The position numbers and the translations under genes were made by a program. Under the pieces are notes generated by a model. That model was not told where the DNA came from. It did no database searches and was given only the letters and a program-made list of their open reading frames with translations. A stretch of 64,000 nt of DNA, taken from Odoribacter lunatus. GTDB taxonomy: Bacteria > Bacteroidota > Bacteroidia > Bacteroidales > Marinifilaceae. Positions 21,887 to 30,779 of this stretch are shown piece after piece (the first letter of the stretch is position 1; every line of letters starts with the position of its first letter). The DNA lies in contig NZ_CALPCZ010000010.1 in assembly GCF_943193135.1 (NCBI RefSeq), forward strand, positions 1 to 64,000, in the 5' to 3' direction.

Positions 21887-24808
21887 ATGAAAAAATTAAT
21901 CAAGTGTGCCGGAAGGCGGTGTCTTCGGATGTCGTTTCTGCTTCTTTCCGTTGTGACTTTTTCCGGTTTGTTTTCTCCGCCCGTGTTCGGTAATAATATC
22001 CGGGTGGACGGTAAAACGCGTGTTATCGGCTTTTCAGGCGATACGGCGGTTATTGAGGTGTATCTCCGTTGGGACAATTCGTGGCGGGATGATTTCAACT
22101 GGGATGCCGCGTGGGTGTTCTTCAAGTACAAAAAGCGGGGATTGGCCAACCCGTGGCAGCACGCGTATCTCTCGTCTTCGGGACATGTATTGAGTGCTTC
22201 GGCTGGTAATGAAGGCGGCGGTTATTCTTTCATGGTCGGTGCCAATGGCGGAAAAGTGAACGGTCTGTACGTGATGCGTAACTCCATTTCAGAGGGGAAT
22301 GTGAGCATGAGGCTGCAAGCAAAATGGCCATTGGCTGGTACAGGCTTAACAAAAAGCGATTTCGGAGAAGCGCTGAATGAAATTTACGTCGCCGTTCATG
22401 CTATTGAAATGGTGTATATCCCATACGGTGCATATTATTTGGGCGATGCGTATTCCAACAAGAGCTTTGCAGTGGGCGGCACGGAGGCCGTGGTGATAGA
22501 TACCGAAGCAGCAATGACCCTTTCCGCCAAAGACGGTATGGCGAACGTGTCACTATCGGCTTCTTATCCGAAAGGCTATGTGGGCTTTTATATCATGAAA
22601 TACGAGACGAGCCAGGAGCAGTATGTGGAGTTTTTGAACTCTTTGACCTTAGAGCAACAGCAGGCGCGTGTGATGAACAATGATTTTGCCCATATGAAAC
22701 GCGGGGATTATGTATTTGGCGACCCTCACACACCGAGTTGTCGTAACGGTATCGTGTTTATCGAGCAGCGGCAGCCGAATACGCCCGTAGTGTTCGGAAA
22801 TAATCTGAATCCCAATAATGACCTTTTCAGTACGGACGACGGTCAGACCCTGGCCTGTAATTACATGAGCGTGGAAGATATGATTGCTTATTGCAGTTGG
22901 AGCGGTCTGCGTCCGATGAGTGAACTGGAGTATGAAAAGGCTTGCCGGCGGTTTTATCCGCAAGTACCCGACAAGGGAGAATACGCCTGGAATACGAACA
23001 ACGGCATTAACCGTCTCTCTTCCCTTAGCGATTTGAATTTCCGGGGTGATGAGCGGGAGCAGGCAAACAACATATCCAAGAATGTAAACAGTGGTACAAG
23101 CAACAGTATCAACGGTCCTGTCCGTTGCGGAATGTTCGGAACTTCTGCTACAAATCAAAGTCAATCGGGTGCGACGTATTGGGCGGTGATGGAAATGAGC
23201 GGGAATCTGAAGGAATTGTGCGCCAATGTGAACTATACTAACCTTGACGGCGGTAGTTGCGGAGCAGGCGTGTACAATGCGAATCTTTGGGACAAGACAG
23301 CGACAAGGTATGGTGTCCGGGGCGGAGGCTTTAATAGTGCGGATGATTTGTTACGGACTTCGGACCGGACGGAAGCGATGAATTACTTCACAGCCATCAC
23401 TCAGCGGGACAGCACGGTCGGTTTTCGGGGCGTTTACAATCTTTCGGGTATCAAAATAGACGGCGGGGAGATAAAGATGTCCCAAGACACGGCCTGTTGG
23501 GGAGAAACGGATGTATTGAACATCACGGAGGCATCCTGTCCGGATTTTCCGGATGTACGGTTTCAATATAATTGGTATGTAAAGAAACCGGGAGAGGCGA
23601 AATTCGACATAATCCCCAACGCCGGCGGTGCGACATTGAAATATGAACATTTTGAGAATAAAACTACTGCTCCTGTCGTGTACACGTTTAAGCGTACGGG
23701 TATTTGCGCTATGGGAGTAGCGGAGAGTAATGAAGTGATGGTAACAGTCTTGCCGGAACCATTTGTTGCTTCGTCTTATACGTTTAACCCTTGTCCGGTA
23801 GCGATACCACACAGGTGGAACGGATTGAATTATACCTGGCGTATGGCGGGAGTACCGGGAGTGAGTTTTGTGGACGATAACAAGCAGGTATATGTAAACG
23901 GCATCGCGACGAACGGAAACTATACGCTGGAAGTGCAATGGGAACAGTGTCCGGATGTTTTCTCCGTGGCAGTTGAAGCGAAAAATATATTTGCCCCGAC
24001 GGGAGCGACAATCTTTGCTTATACGGGAGCGATGCAGTGCGTAGTGTTGCCTGCCGGAAAATATCAGATAGAGTGTTGGGGAGCACAGGGAGGCAGCTAT
24101 GGAGGAACCGGTGGAAAAGGAGGTTATACTACGGGAGAAATCAATTTGACGGCACAAAATATATTGTATATTTATGTCGGTCAGCAAGGGTATGCCAATA
24201 CCTCAAATTATACCTTTAATGGAGGAGGGATACCAAGTAATCAATATAATGCTCGTGGTGGTGGCGGAGCCTCGGATGTTCGTTTGGTTGGAGCAGACTG
24301 GGATAATTTTAATAGTTTGAAGTCTCGGTTGATGGTTGCTGCAGGGGGCGGTGGAAGCGACTATTATCAAAGTAGAGGAAGTAATGGAGGAGCCGGAGGA
24401 GGTTTGGCGGGGAACAATGGTGGGTATTATAGGTCAGGAGGTTCTTATCCATATGCAGCTGCGACTGGAGGAACTCAGACGGCAGGAGGTATCAGTTTTT
24501 ACGGTGGAAACGGAAGTTTTGGTTTAGGTGGATGTCAAGCTCTTAATCATGGCGGAGGTGGAGGAAGCGGGTATTATGGTGGTGCCAACGGTGGGCATAA
24601 TTCCAGTGTAGTTGGTGCAGGAGCGGGTGGTTCTTCCTTTATTTCCGGACATACCGGATGTAATGCGATTGATGCAGCCTCAACGGCTACGAATATCATT
24701 CACACCGGATTACCATATCATTATTCCGGACTGTTTTTTACCAATACTTCAACGACTGCGGGAGCAAATAGCGGACACGGTCAGGTACGGATTACGCCAT
24801 TAAACTAA
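21887..24808 (+). CDS. Exported FGE-sulfatase-fold protein with Ig-like modules and ALK-type glycine-rich domain
   Basis: 973 residues, exported by a signal peptide (to about VFGN, residue 36). Parts in order: an N-terminal beta-rich domain (about 38-170); a formylglycine-generating-enzyme-type C-type-lectin fold (about 173-520) with GFYIMKYETSQEQYVEFLN, SWSGLRPMSELEYEKACRR, MSGNLKELC, VRGGGF and GFRGV; two Ig- or PKD-like modules (about 525-620 and 620-705); and a glycine-rich domain (about 705-973) with WGAQGGSYGGTGGKGGY, RGGGGASDVRLVG and VAAGGGGS, which follows the Pfam glycine-rich domain of ALK/LTK receptors. The copper-site cysteines of true FGE are not recognisable, so a binding role is more likely. 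No T9SS tail is seen. Confidence 0.8.
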   Translation: MKKLIKCAGRRCLRMSFLLLSVVTFSGLFSPPVFGNNIRVDGKTRVIGFSGDTAVIEVYLRWDNSWRDDFNWDAAWVFFKYKKRGLANPWQHAYLSSSGHVLSASAGNEGGGYSFMVGANGGKVNGLYVMRNSISEGNVSMRLQAKWPLAGTGLTKSDFGEALNEIYVAVHAIEMVYIPYGAYYLGDAYSNKSFAVGGTEAVVIDTEAAMTLSAKDGMANVSLSASYPKGYVGFYIMKYETSQEQYVEFLNSLTLEQQQARVMNNDFAHMKRGDYVFGDPHTPSCRNGIVFIEQRQPNTPVVFGNNLNPNNDLFSTDDGQTLACNYMSVEDMIAYCSWSGLRPMSELEYEKACRRFYPQVPDKGEYAWNTNNGINRLSSLSDLNFRGDEREQANNISKNVNSGTSNSINGPVRCGMFGTSATNQSQSGATYWAVMEMSGNLKELCANVNYTNLDGGSCGAGVYNANLWDKTATRYGVRGGGFNSADDLLRTSDRTEAMNYFTAITQRDSTVGFRGVYNLSGIKIDGGEIKMSQDTACWGETDVLNITEASCPDFPDVRFQYNWYVKKPGEAKFDIIPNAGGATLKYEHFENKTTAPVVYTFKRTGICAMGVAESNEVMVTVLPEPFVASSYTFNPCPVAIPHRWNGLNYTWRMAGVPGVSFVDDNKQVYVNGIATNGNYTLEVQWEQCPDVFSVAVEAKNIFAPTGATIFAYTGAMQCVVLPAGKYQIECWGAQGGSYGGTGGKGGYTTGEINLTAQNILYIYVGQQGYANTSNYTFNGGGIPSNQYNARGGGGASDVRLVGADWDNFNSLKSRLMVAAGGGGSDYYQSRGSNGGAGGGLAGNNGGYYRSGGSYPYAAATGGTQTAGGISFYGGNGSFGLGGCQALNHGGGGGSGYYGGANGGHNSSVVGAGAGGSSFISGHTGCNAIDAASTATNIIHTGLPYHYSGLFFTNTSTTAGANSGHGQVRITPLN

Positions 24809-24829
24809 CAGTGAAAAAATAGGCCAATA

Positions 24830-24870
24830 GAACAGTGGAAAAAAAACATTTTTCCACTGTTCCATTTTTG
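24830..24870 (+). terminator. Hairpin terminator after the large exported protein
   Basis: A perfect 14-bp inverted repeat, GAACAGTGGAAAAA (24830-24843) with TTTTTCCACTGTTC (24849-24862), has a 5-base loop and is followed by CATTTTTG, then further T runs. Confidence 0.75.
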
Positions 24871-24910
24871 TCAATTTTTTTACTCAAAAAATAAAGGATA
24901 TGTTTTCTAT

Positions 24911-24977
24911 TCAAAAAGAGTATGTTTTTGATGCAAAAAGAGCCTCTTTTTGTACTGAAAAGAGCCTCTTTTTTTCA
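24911..24977. repeat. Cluster of AAAAAGAG / CTCTTTTT half-palindromes
   Basis: Within about 65 bases, AAAAGAG occurs three times (24912, 24935 and 24957 regions); the second and third are followed at once by CCTCTTTTT, making the near-perfect palindromes CAAAAAGAGCCTCTTTTTG (24934-24952) and GAAAAGAGCCTCTTTTTTT. Each could fold as a short hairpin. Confidence 0.75.
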
Positions 24978-25094
24978 AACGGAGTATCCATTTTCAATGA
25001 ACGCCTGCAAAAAGAATAAATAAGTGTCTGATATTAAAAATATTAGAAATCAAATTTAGATACATTCGGCTAAATGACCAAACCCGTTATTTTT

Positions 25095-25176
25095 AAACCT
25101 ATTGTTTTGCTACCGAAAACCTATCGTTTTTGCCTCAAAAACGATAGGTTTTTAACATGAAAACGATAGGTTTTTA
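25095..25176. repeat. Direct and inverted repeats of AAAACCTATCGTTTTT
   Basis: A 16-base unit appears as AAAACCTATCGTTTTT at 25116-25131, as its inverted copy AAAAACGATAGGTTTTT at 25137-25153, again inverted at 25160-25176, and as a degraded forward copy (AAACCTATTGTTTTG) at 25095-25109. The first pair forms a strong hairpin around GCCTC. Confidence 0.85.
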
Positions 25177-25260
25177 AAAAAGGGGTATTTTTAAGCCGAA
25201 AAGATATACGATTTCATGATGAAAAATATAGGTCTGCTTTACCTCAAAAAACAGAAATAA

Positions 25261-25289
25261 AAAACTGTCCCTTAAAATGGGACAGTTTT
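25261..25289 (-). terminator. Terminator of the TlpA-like gene
   Basis: An 11-bp stem AAAACTGTCCC with GGGACAGTTTT and a 7-base loop. On the minus strand it is followed by TTTTTATTTC, giving a T tail in the direction of the gene ending at 25313. Confidence 0.85.
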
Positions 25290-25312
25290 TAACTTTTCTT
25301 TTACTTGAAATT

Positions 25313-26767
25313 CTAGTCGACTTTTATTTTATACTGTTTTTCGTATTCTTTTTTCAGCAAGTCTACCATTTGGTCTACGGCTAAGTTTTTGGCAATGATT
25401 TTTTTGTCTTTATCCAAGATGTACATGACAGGGGTGGAGAAGACATTGTATATTGTCCAGTAGTTGGATTGACGATTGGGGTCCCAACAGTTGATGAAGT
25501 CGAAGAGCTCTTTTTCCTCAATGAATTTTTTCCACTCGTCTTCCTTGGTATGGGTGTTTACTGCGAATACCTTTAAGCCGTGCGGGCCAAAACGTTCATA
25601 TATTTCTTTTTTGGCTAACGGTACTTGTTTTTTGCAATGCCCGCAATTGGGTTCCCAAAATAGCAACAGGATGAAAGGGGCTTTTGTTTCATGAAGACTT
25701 ACCCATTGACCGTCTACATTAGGCAGACGCAAGTCGATGGCTTTGTGGTTGAGCAGGTTGTACTGGCGTTTGTAGACTTCGTCCGTGATTTTTTTCATTT
25801 GGTCTTTGTCTAACCAATTGACGATGCCACCGATGTAGTAACGTTGGCCTAATTTCACGAAGGCTTCATCCATACCCATGATTTTGTTGTCGAAAGTGTA
25901 GACTAAACAATAGTTCATCAGATACCTGAACATGGCATTGCAGGGACGTGATTTTTCCAGTATCTCTACACAGGAGAGATAAAGGGAATCGGGATGAACA
26001 ACAACCATGTTTTTGAAGTAGTCATCCAGCTTGTTTTTGAATATGGGCGTCCGTATTAAGGTACTGTCGGTGAAGTTTGTGTAATCCCAATAGTGTTTCT
26101 TGTTGTAATAGTATGCTCTTCTTTGAATTTCCAGGTTCCGGTCTTTGGTGTCTTCCGGTACGACTTTGGAAAAGTCCGGAATTTCAGGTGAAAGGGTAAA
26201 ATTAACAAAGGTGGCGAGTGCCGTATGCGGATATTGTTTGACCAAGTCGGCGATATAGGCCCTTACTTCTTTGTCCGCTTGTTCAAAACGGGCAGTGTAG
26301 GCTTTTTTTGCGTCTTCTTTGTCTTTATTCGGGTCTTTTTCATATTCTTCCCGGATTTGTTTGCTTTTTTGATTCTGTGCCAACATAAAGAGTTGGAAGT
26401 TTTTGAAAGCCGTGTTTTCCGGAGAACCTTCAAATTGAATGGAATGGATGACGTCGAGTGTATCGGTAGTAATGGAGAATTTTTGTGTATCCCCTATAAT
26501 GAGGTCAAAATAGTTGCTGTTGGAAAAAAGCAGAAGATACATGCCTCGCGCCAAACGTTTTTTGGGGTCGCTGAAATAGCCGACGCCATTGTTATCTAAT
26601 TTGGCTGTATCTACGGCATATACTTTGCCTTCAAAATAGTTAGCCAAAATGATGTTTTTGCCGGGCATTTTTTCGACTTTAATTTTGATATTGTAGCCTT
26701 GTGCGTTGGCTTTGTCTGTCATACCCCAAAGCAAACAAAGCATGAAAGGGAAAATAAATCTTTTCAT
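25313..26767 (-). CDS. TlpA-like thioredoxin-fold protein with DUF4369/DUF5106-type N-terminal region
   Basis: 484 residues with a cleavable signal peptide (cut after KANA, about residue 22). The N-terminal beta-rich region (about 25-120) resembles DUF4369, followed by a helical DUF5106-like middle and a C-terminal thioredoxin-like domain (about 345-480). The redox motif CGHC is at Cys375-Cys378 in WEPNCGHCKKQVP. It should reduce or isomerise disulfides in the periplasm, as is common for the many TlpA-like proteins of Bacteroidota. It starts 6 bases after the stop of the TPR lipoprotein gene, so the two form an operon. Confidence 0.88.
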   Translation of the reverse strand: MKRFIFPFMLCLLWGMTDKANAQGYNIKIKVEKMPGKNIILANYFEGKVYAVDTAKLDNNGVGYFSDPKKRLARGMYLLLFSNSNYFDLIIGDTQKFSITTDTLDVIHSIQFEGSPENTAFKNFQLFMLAQNQKSKQIREEYEKDPNKDKEDAKKAYTARFEQADKEVRAYIADLVKQYPHTALATFVNFTLSPEIPDFSKVVPEDTKDRNLEIQRRAYYYNKKHYWDYTNFTDSTLIRTPIFKNKLDDYFKNMVVVHPDSLYLSCVEILEKSRPCNAMFRYLMNYCLVYTFDNKIMGMDEAFVKLGQRYYIGGIVNWLDKDQMKKITDEVYKRQYNLLNHKAIDLRLPNVDGQWVSLHETKAPFILLLFWEPNCGHCKKQVPLAKKEIYERFGPHGLKVFAVNTHTKEDEWKKFIEEKELFDFINCWDPNRQSNYWTIYNVFSTPVMYILDKDKKIIAKNLAVDQMVDLLKKEYEKQYKIKVD

Positions 26768-26773
26768 TTGTTG

Positions 26774-27478
26774 TTAGTTTCTGAAGTGCATGTTAATAAC
26801 TTTTTCAGCTTTCTTTAGTCCTAATTTGGATGCTATCTGTAAATCTTTGAAGGCATCATCTTGACGGTTTAGTGCCATTTTGGCAATTGCCCGGTTATAG
26901 TAGGATTTAGCATTGGATGGGTCTACGTTGATAGCTTCGGTGTAGTCTTGAATGGCAGCTTTTAAGTCTCCTTTTATCTGCATGAGTACACCGTGATTGA
27001 AGTAGAGTGCCGTTTCTTTTAGTCCAAGTTCCAAAGCCCGGTTGTAATCATAAAGAGCTCCGTCGTAATCTTTCATGTTAAAGCGGGCAATGCCGCGGTA
27101 ATGGTAAGCGGTTACGAAATCGGGGCGTAAATTGATGGTTTGCGAGTAGTCTTTGATAGCGTTGGAGTAAAGTCCGACGTTTTCGTAGACAATTCCCCGG
27201 TTAAAATAGGTTTGTGCCTGGTCGGGAAAGTTGGTCAGCAAGTAATTGAAGTCGCTTAACGCTTCTTTGTACCGTTGCGTGTTGGCGAGACAGATTGCCC
27301 GGTTATAGTAAGCCGGATACCATGTGTTGTTTTTTAGTAACGCGTTGTTGAATTCAATAATGGCGTGGTCATATAATCCTTGTTTCATGTATTCCAAGCC
27401 TTTTTGGTTGTTCCTTTTGATTTTGGCATCACAGGAGGCTAACAGAATTATCAGGAAGATGAACAGTCCGTATTTCAT
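26774..27478 (-). CDS. TPR-repeat lipoprotein
   Basis: 234 residues. Lipoprotein signal with lipobox LLASC (Cys16), then six consecutive tetratricopeptide repeats from about residue 25 to 225, each with the canonical W/Y..A..G/Y...A pattern, for example YDHAIIEFNNALLKN and YDGALYDYNRALELG. A scaffold role on the periplasmic side of a membrane is expected, perhaps with the thioredoxin-fold protein encoded 6 bases downstream. No enzyme motif is seen. Confidence 0.9.
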   Translation of the reverse strand: MKYGLFIFLIILLASCDAKIKRNNQKGLEYMKQGLYDHAIIEFNNALLKNNTWYPAYYNRAICLANTQRYKEALSDFNYLLTNFPDQAQTYFNRGIVYENVGLYSNAIKDYSQTINLRPDFVTAYHYRGIARFNMKDYDGALYDYNRALELGLKETALYFNHGVLMQIKGDLKAAIQDYTEAINVDPSNAKSYYNRAIAKMALNRQDDAFKDLQIASKLGLKKAEKVINMHFRN

Positions 27479-27506
27479 AGGATAAAATTTATTTTCATAA
27501 CTCGGT

Positions 27507-27514
27507 CAAAATTA
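27507..27514 (-). promoter_or_regulatory. -7 box of the TPR lipoprotein/TlpA operon
   Basis: Minus-strand TAATTTTG matches TAnnTTTG; a TTTT -33-like element lies 20 bases further upstream, inside the 3' end of the ygiQ-like gene spacer. The start codon is 28 bases downstream. Confidence 0.5.
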
Positions 27515-27538
27515 AAGAATCGAATTGAGATTCTAAAA

Positions 27539-29359
27539 CTATCGGTATAGTTTTTTTATTAAATCGGGGCGTTTAATTCGCATGAGAAATGATTTAATCG
27601 GTTGGATATACTCTTTTTTGTACCAAAAGAAGAACATGTTCTGGATTTTTTTGTCCTTTTCATTTTTGGCAGAGAAGACCTTTTCAAGAGAATAGGGGTG
27701 GTAGCCGGTATAATATATGGTGGTCGCCAATGTCATGGGGGTCGGGGTGAAATCCTGTACCTGTTCGAGTCGGAAATCGAGTTGTTTGGTAGCGATAGCC
27801 AGTTCCGCCATGTCTTCGGGACGGCAGCCTGGATGCGAGGAAATGAAATAAGGGATGATTTGTTGTTTTAATCCGCTTTGACGGTTTATGGTGTCAAATT
27901 GTTGTTTGAGTCGGTGGAACAGACTGAAAGAGGGTTTCCGCATGAGTCGGAGAACGTGGTCTACGGAGTGTTCAGGGGCTACTTTGAAGTGTCCGGAGAC
28001 GTGGTGTCTGATAACGGTTTGCAAATAGTCTGTGTTGGTTTGGTTGATTTTTTTATCGTGTGTGTCATGCAGGCAAAGGTCATAGCGGATGCCGGAGCCG
28101 ATAAAGCAGTGTTTGACTTTCGGTATTTTTCGGGCTTCCCGGTAGATGTGCAGGAGCCGGGAGTGGTCTGTGTTTAGGTTTTTACAGATGGCCGGATAAG
28201 CGCACGAGGCTCTTTTGCATTGGCGGCAGATGTCCGGATTTTTTCCTGCCAGGGTATACATGTTGGCGGATGGTCCTCCCAAGTCTGTAATTGTGCCTTT
28301 GAAATCGGGCATTCGGGTGATTTTTTCTATTTCTTCAAGAATAGATTTTTCTGAACGGGAGGCAATGAATTTCCCCTGATGGGCGGAAATGGTACAGAAA
28401 GCACATCCGCCGAAACAACCGCGATGGAGGGTGACGGAATGCCGAATCATGTTGTATGCCGGAATCTCTTTGCCTTTGTAGCGAGGGTGAGGCAAACGGG
28501 TGAACGGGAGGGCGTAGACGGTGTCTATTTCTTTTGTCGTCATGGGGGGATAGGGCGGATTGACGATAAGCAGTTGTTCCTGTATGGGTTGGATTAGCAA
28601 TGCCGCATACAGGCTGTTTGATTCTTCTTCAATGTGCCGGAAGTTTTGTGCATGCTTTTTGGGGTCGGCAAGACATGCTTCATGCGAGTGCAGGTGAATG
28701 ACCTGCCATTTTTTATTTGTCGCGTAGGAGTCGTTTTTCCCCCTTATTATGCATGTCTGGGGTATGTTAGTCAGTTGATGGAATGGAATGCCTTGTTTTA
28801 AGTATTTGCATAATTCCGCCAATGGTTTTTCCCCCATGCCGTAGATGAGCATGTCCGCTCCGCTTTCATATAAAATGGAGGGTTTGAGTTTGTCCTGCCA
28901 ATAGTCATAGTGGCTAAAGCGCCTGAGGGAGGCTTCTATGCCGCCGATGATGACCGGTGTTTCCGGGTATAGCTGTTTTAAAATCCGGGTGTATACCAAT
29001 GTGGGCATGTCCGGGCGGGCGCCTGCTTTCCCGTTGGGGGTATAGGCATCGTTTGATCTTTTTCTCTTGGCTGCGGTATAATGGTTTACCATTGAGTCCA
29101 TACATCCGGGACTGATGCCGAAGAAGAGGTGCGGACGGCCTAATTTTTTGAAGTCTCTTAAATCGTCTTGCCAGTTGGGTTGAGGAACAATAGCCACTCT
29201 TAAGCCAAGTGATTCCAACAGTCTGCCGATTACTGCCGCTCCGAAGGAGGGATGGTCTACGTAAGCGTCTCCGGAAAAGAGTATGACATCAAGCGAATCC
29301 CAGCCTCTTTCGCGCATTTCTTTTACGGATGTAGGTAGCCATGAATAATTGTCCGGCAT
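27539..29359 (-). CDS. YgiQ-family radical SAM protein
   Basis: 606 residues from ATG 29359; the open frame reaches 29401, but that would start upstream of the predicted promoter. Features of the UPF0313/YgiQ family: an N-terminal cobalamin-binding-like region (DVILFSGDAYVDHPSFGAAVIG, split here at conserved Asp and Gly), PVIIGGIEASLRRFSHYDYW, and the radical SAM cluster motif in HRGCFGGCAFCTISAHQG (CxxxCxxC). The C-terminal part has the family's PEHSVDHVLRLMRKP and FTPTPMT. The substrate of this family is not known. It is divergent from rimO. Confidence 0.92.
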   Translation of the reverse strand: MPDNYSWLPTSVKEMRERGWDSLDVILFSGDAYVDHPSFGAAVIGRLLESLGLRVAIVPQPNWQDDLRDFKKLGRPHLFFGISPGCMDSMVNHYTAAKRKRSNDAYTPNGKAGARPDMPTLVYTRILKQLYPETPVIIGGIEASLRRFSHYDYWQDKLKPSILYESGADMLIYGMGEKPLAELCKYLKQGIPFHQLTNIPQTCIIRGKNDSYATNKKWQVIHLHSHEACLADPKKHAQNFRHIEEESNSLYAALLIQPIQEQLLIVNPPYPPMTTKEIDTVYALPFTRLPHPRYKGKEIPAYNMIRHSVTLHRGCFGGCAFCTISAHQGKFIASRSEKSILEEIEKITRMPDFKGTITDLGGPSANMYTLAGKNPDICRQCKRASCAYPAICKNLNTDHSRLLHIYREARKIPKVKHCFIGSGIRYDLCLHDTHDKKINQTNTDYLQTVIRHHVSGHFKVAPEHSVDHVLRLMRKPSFSLFHRLKQQFDTINRQSGLKQQIIPYFISSHPGCRPEDMAELAIATKQLDFRLEQVQDFTPTPMTLATTIYYTGYHPYSLEKVFSAKNEKDKKIQNMFFFWYKKEYIQPIKSFLMRIKRPDLIKKLYR

Positions 29360-29390
29360 GCGAGCGTCTTTTTCTTTTGATTTTCGTCCG

Positions 29391-29398
29391 CAAAGATA
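29391..29398 (-). promoter_or_regulatory. -7 box of the ygiQ-like gene
   Basis: Minus-strand TATCTTTG, 31 bases upstream of ATG 29359. It lies between the two candidate start codons and so supports the downstream one. Confidence 0.55.
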
Positions 29399-29423
29399 CA
29401 ATAAAGAAATGAAAAGATTTCTA

Positions 29424-29431
29424 TATCTTTG
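29424..29431 (+). promoter_or_regulatory. -7 box of rimO
   Basis: TATCTTTG, 21 bases before the rimO ATG, giving a predicted leader of about 17 bases. It is divergent from the ygiQ-like promoter 25 bases away. Confidence 0.55.
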
Positions 29432-29452
29432 GCAGGTTAAATTTTAGGAATA

Positions 29453-30742
29453 ATGAGTAAAATTAACGTCATTAGTCTGGGATGTTCCAAGAATTTAGTC
29501 GATACCGAATTGTTGTTGAAGCAATTGACGAATGCGGGGTTTGAGACGGAGACGGATGTTGAGGATTCGGATGCGGAGGTGGTCGTAGTGAATACGTGCG
29601 GTTTTATCGGTGACGCGAAGGAAGAGTCGGTTAATACGATTTTGGAACAGGTGGAGAGGAAAAAGGCAGGAATGGTGAAGCGTATATTTGTGATGGGTTG
29701 TCTATCACAGCGTTACAGGAAGGAGCTTGAAGTAGAGATTCCGGAAGTGGATGCTTTTTTTGGAAAGTTTGACTGGAAAGGAATTTTGCAAGAGTTGGGA
29801 GGACAGTATGACGATACGATACGGAATCAGCGGCAATTAACGACGCCCCGGCATTATGCTTATTTGAAGATTGCAGAGGGCTGTAATCGTACTTGTTCAT
29901 ATTGTGCGATTCCGATCATGACCGGTAGGTATCGTTCGAGGGCAATGGAGGAGATTATAGAGGAGTGTCGGAATTTGGTGAACAAGGGGGTGAAGGAGTT
30001 GTTGGTGATGGCGCAGGATTTGACTTATTATGGGGTGGATTTATATGGTAAGAATAGATTGGCGGAGTTGGTAGGGCGTATTTCGGATGTTCCCGGAGTG
30101 GAGTGGATAAAGCTCCATTATGCTTATCCTGCGGGATTTCCGATGGAGGTGTTGAAGATTATGCGTGAGCGTAGTAATGTTTGCAAGTATCTGGATATAG
30201 CATTGCAACATTGCAGTGACCGTATGCTGGTATTGATGCGAAGGGGTGTGAATAGCTTACAAATCAAGGAGTTGATAAAGAGAATCAGACAGGAGGTTCC
30301 CGGTATTTTTCTTCGTACGACGTTGATGACGGGACATCCGGGGGAAACGGAAGAGGATTTCAAGGAGTTGTGCGATTTTGTGGAAGAGATGAAATTTGAA
30401 CGGTTGGGGGTATTTCCGTATTCTCATGAAGAGGATACGTATTGTGATTTGAATTATAAAGATGATGTGCTGGAGGAAGTAAAGCGGCTAAGGGCGGAAA
30501 AAATCATGGAGTTGCAAGCGGGTGTGTCCGAAGAGATAAACAGTTTGTTGATTGGAAAAGTGGTTAGGGTTTTGATTGACCGTCGGGAAGATGATTGCTA
30601 TGTGGGGCGTACGGAACATGATTCTCCGGAGGTTGATCCTGAAGTGCTGGTGGAATCGTCGGGAAATTTGCGGATAGGTGATTTTTATGAGGTAAGGATT
30701 ATGGGGACGGATGGATATGATTTATATGGAAGTGTTGTTTAG
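29453..30742 (+). CDS. rimO: Ribosomal protein uS12 methylthiotransferase RimO
   Basis: 429 residues. RimO adds a methylthio group to an aspartate of ribosomal protein S12 with two iron-sulfur clusters. Seen are the N-terminal MTTase domain with Cys11 (SLGCSKN), Cys49 (NTCGF) and Cys83 (MGCLSQ), the radical SAM cluster Cys144-Cys148-Cys151 in EGCNRTCSYCAIP, and a C-terminal TRAM domain (about 360-429). The SLGCSKNLVD start distinguishes RimO from the tRNA enzyme MiaB. The leader is short. Confidence 0.95.
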   Translation: MSKINVISLGCSKNLVDTELLLKQLTNAGFETETDVEDSDAEVVVVNTCGFIGDAKEESVNTILEQVERKKAGMVKRIFVMGCLSQRYRKELEVEIPEVDAFFGKFDWKGILQELGGQYDDTIRNQRQLTTPRHYAYLKIAEGCNRTCSYCAIPIMTGRYRSRAMEEIIEECRNLVNKGVKELLVMAQDLTYYGVDLYGKNRLAELVGRISDVPGVEWIKLHYAYPAGFPMEVLKIMRERSNVCKYLDIALQHCSDRMLVLMRRGVNSLQIKELIKRIRQEVPGIFLRTTLMTGHPGETEEDFKELCDFVEEMKFERLGVFPYSHEEDTYCDLNYKDDVLEEVKRLRAEKIMELQAGVSEEINSLLIGKVVRVLIDRREDDCYVGRTEHDSPEVDPEVLVESSGNLRIGDFYEVRIMGTDGYDLYGSVV

Positions 30743-30779
30743 AAGTTTGTTGATAATGTTAATCTTAAATATAAAAACT

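Larger units (their letters stand above)
24809..25312. other. Palindrome-rich, A/T-rich spacer without genes
   Basis: No credible reading frame on either strand. It begins with the terminator of the large exported protein, ends with the terminator of the convergent TlpA-like gene, and between them holds two sets of short direct and inverted repeats (24911-24977 and 25095-25176). Confidence 0.8.

Noticed and set aside
20180-24808. Diversity-generating retroelement target in the FGE-fold protein
   Set aside because: The FGE/C-type-lectin fold is common in such targets, but no reverse transcriptase, accessory gene or template repeat is present and the GFRG region is not rich in the Asn/Tyr codons expected of a variable region.
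21887-24808. Functional formylglycine-generating enzyme
   Set aside because: No sulfatase gene is nearby and the copper-site cysteines are not identifiable; a structural or binding fold is more likely.
25095-25176. CRISPR or insertion-sequence ends
   Set aside because: Unit length and spacing are too small for CRISPR, and no transposase frame or target duplication is seen.
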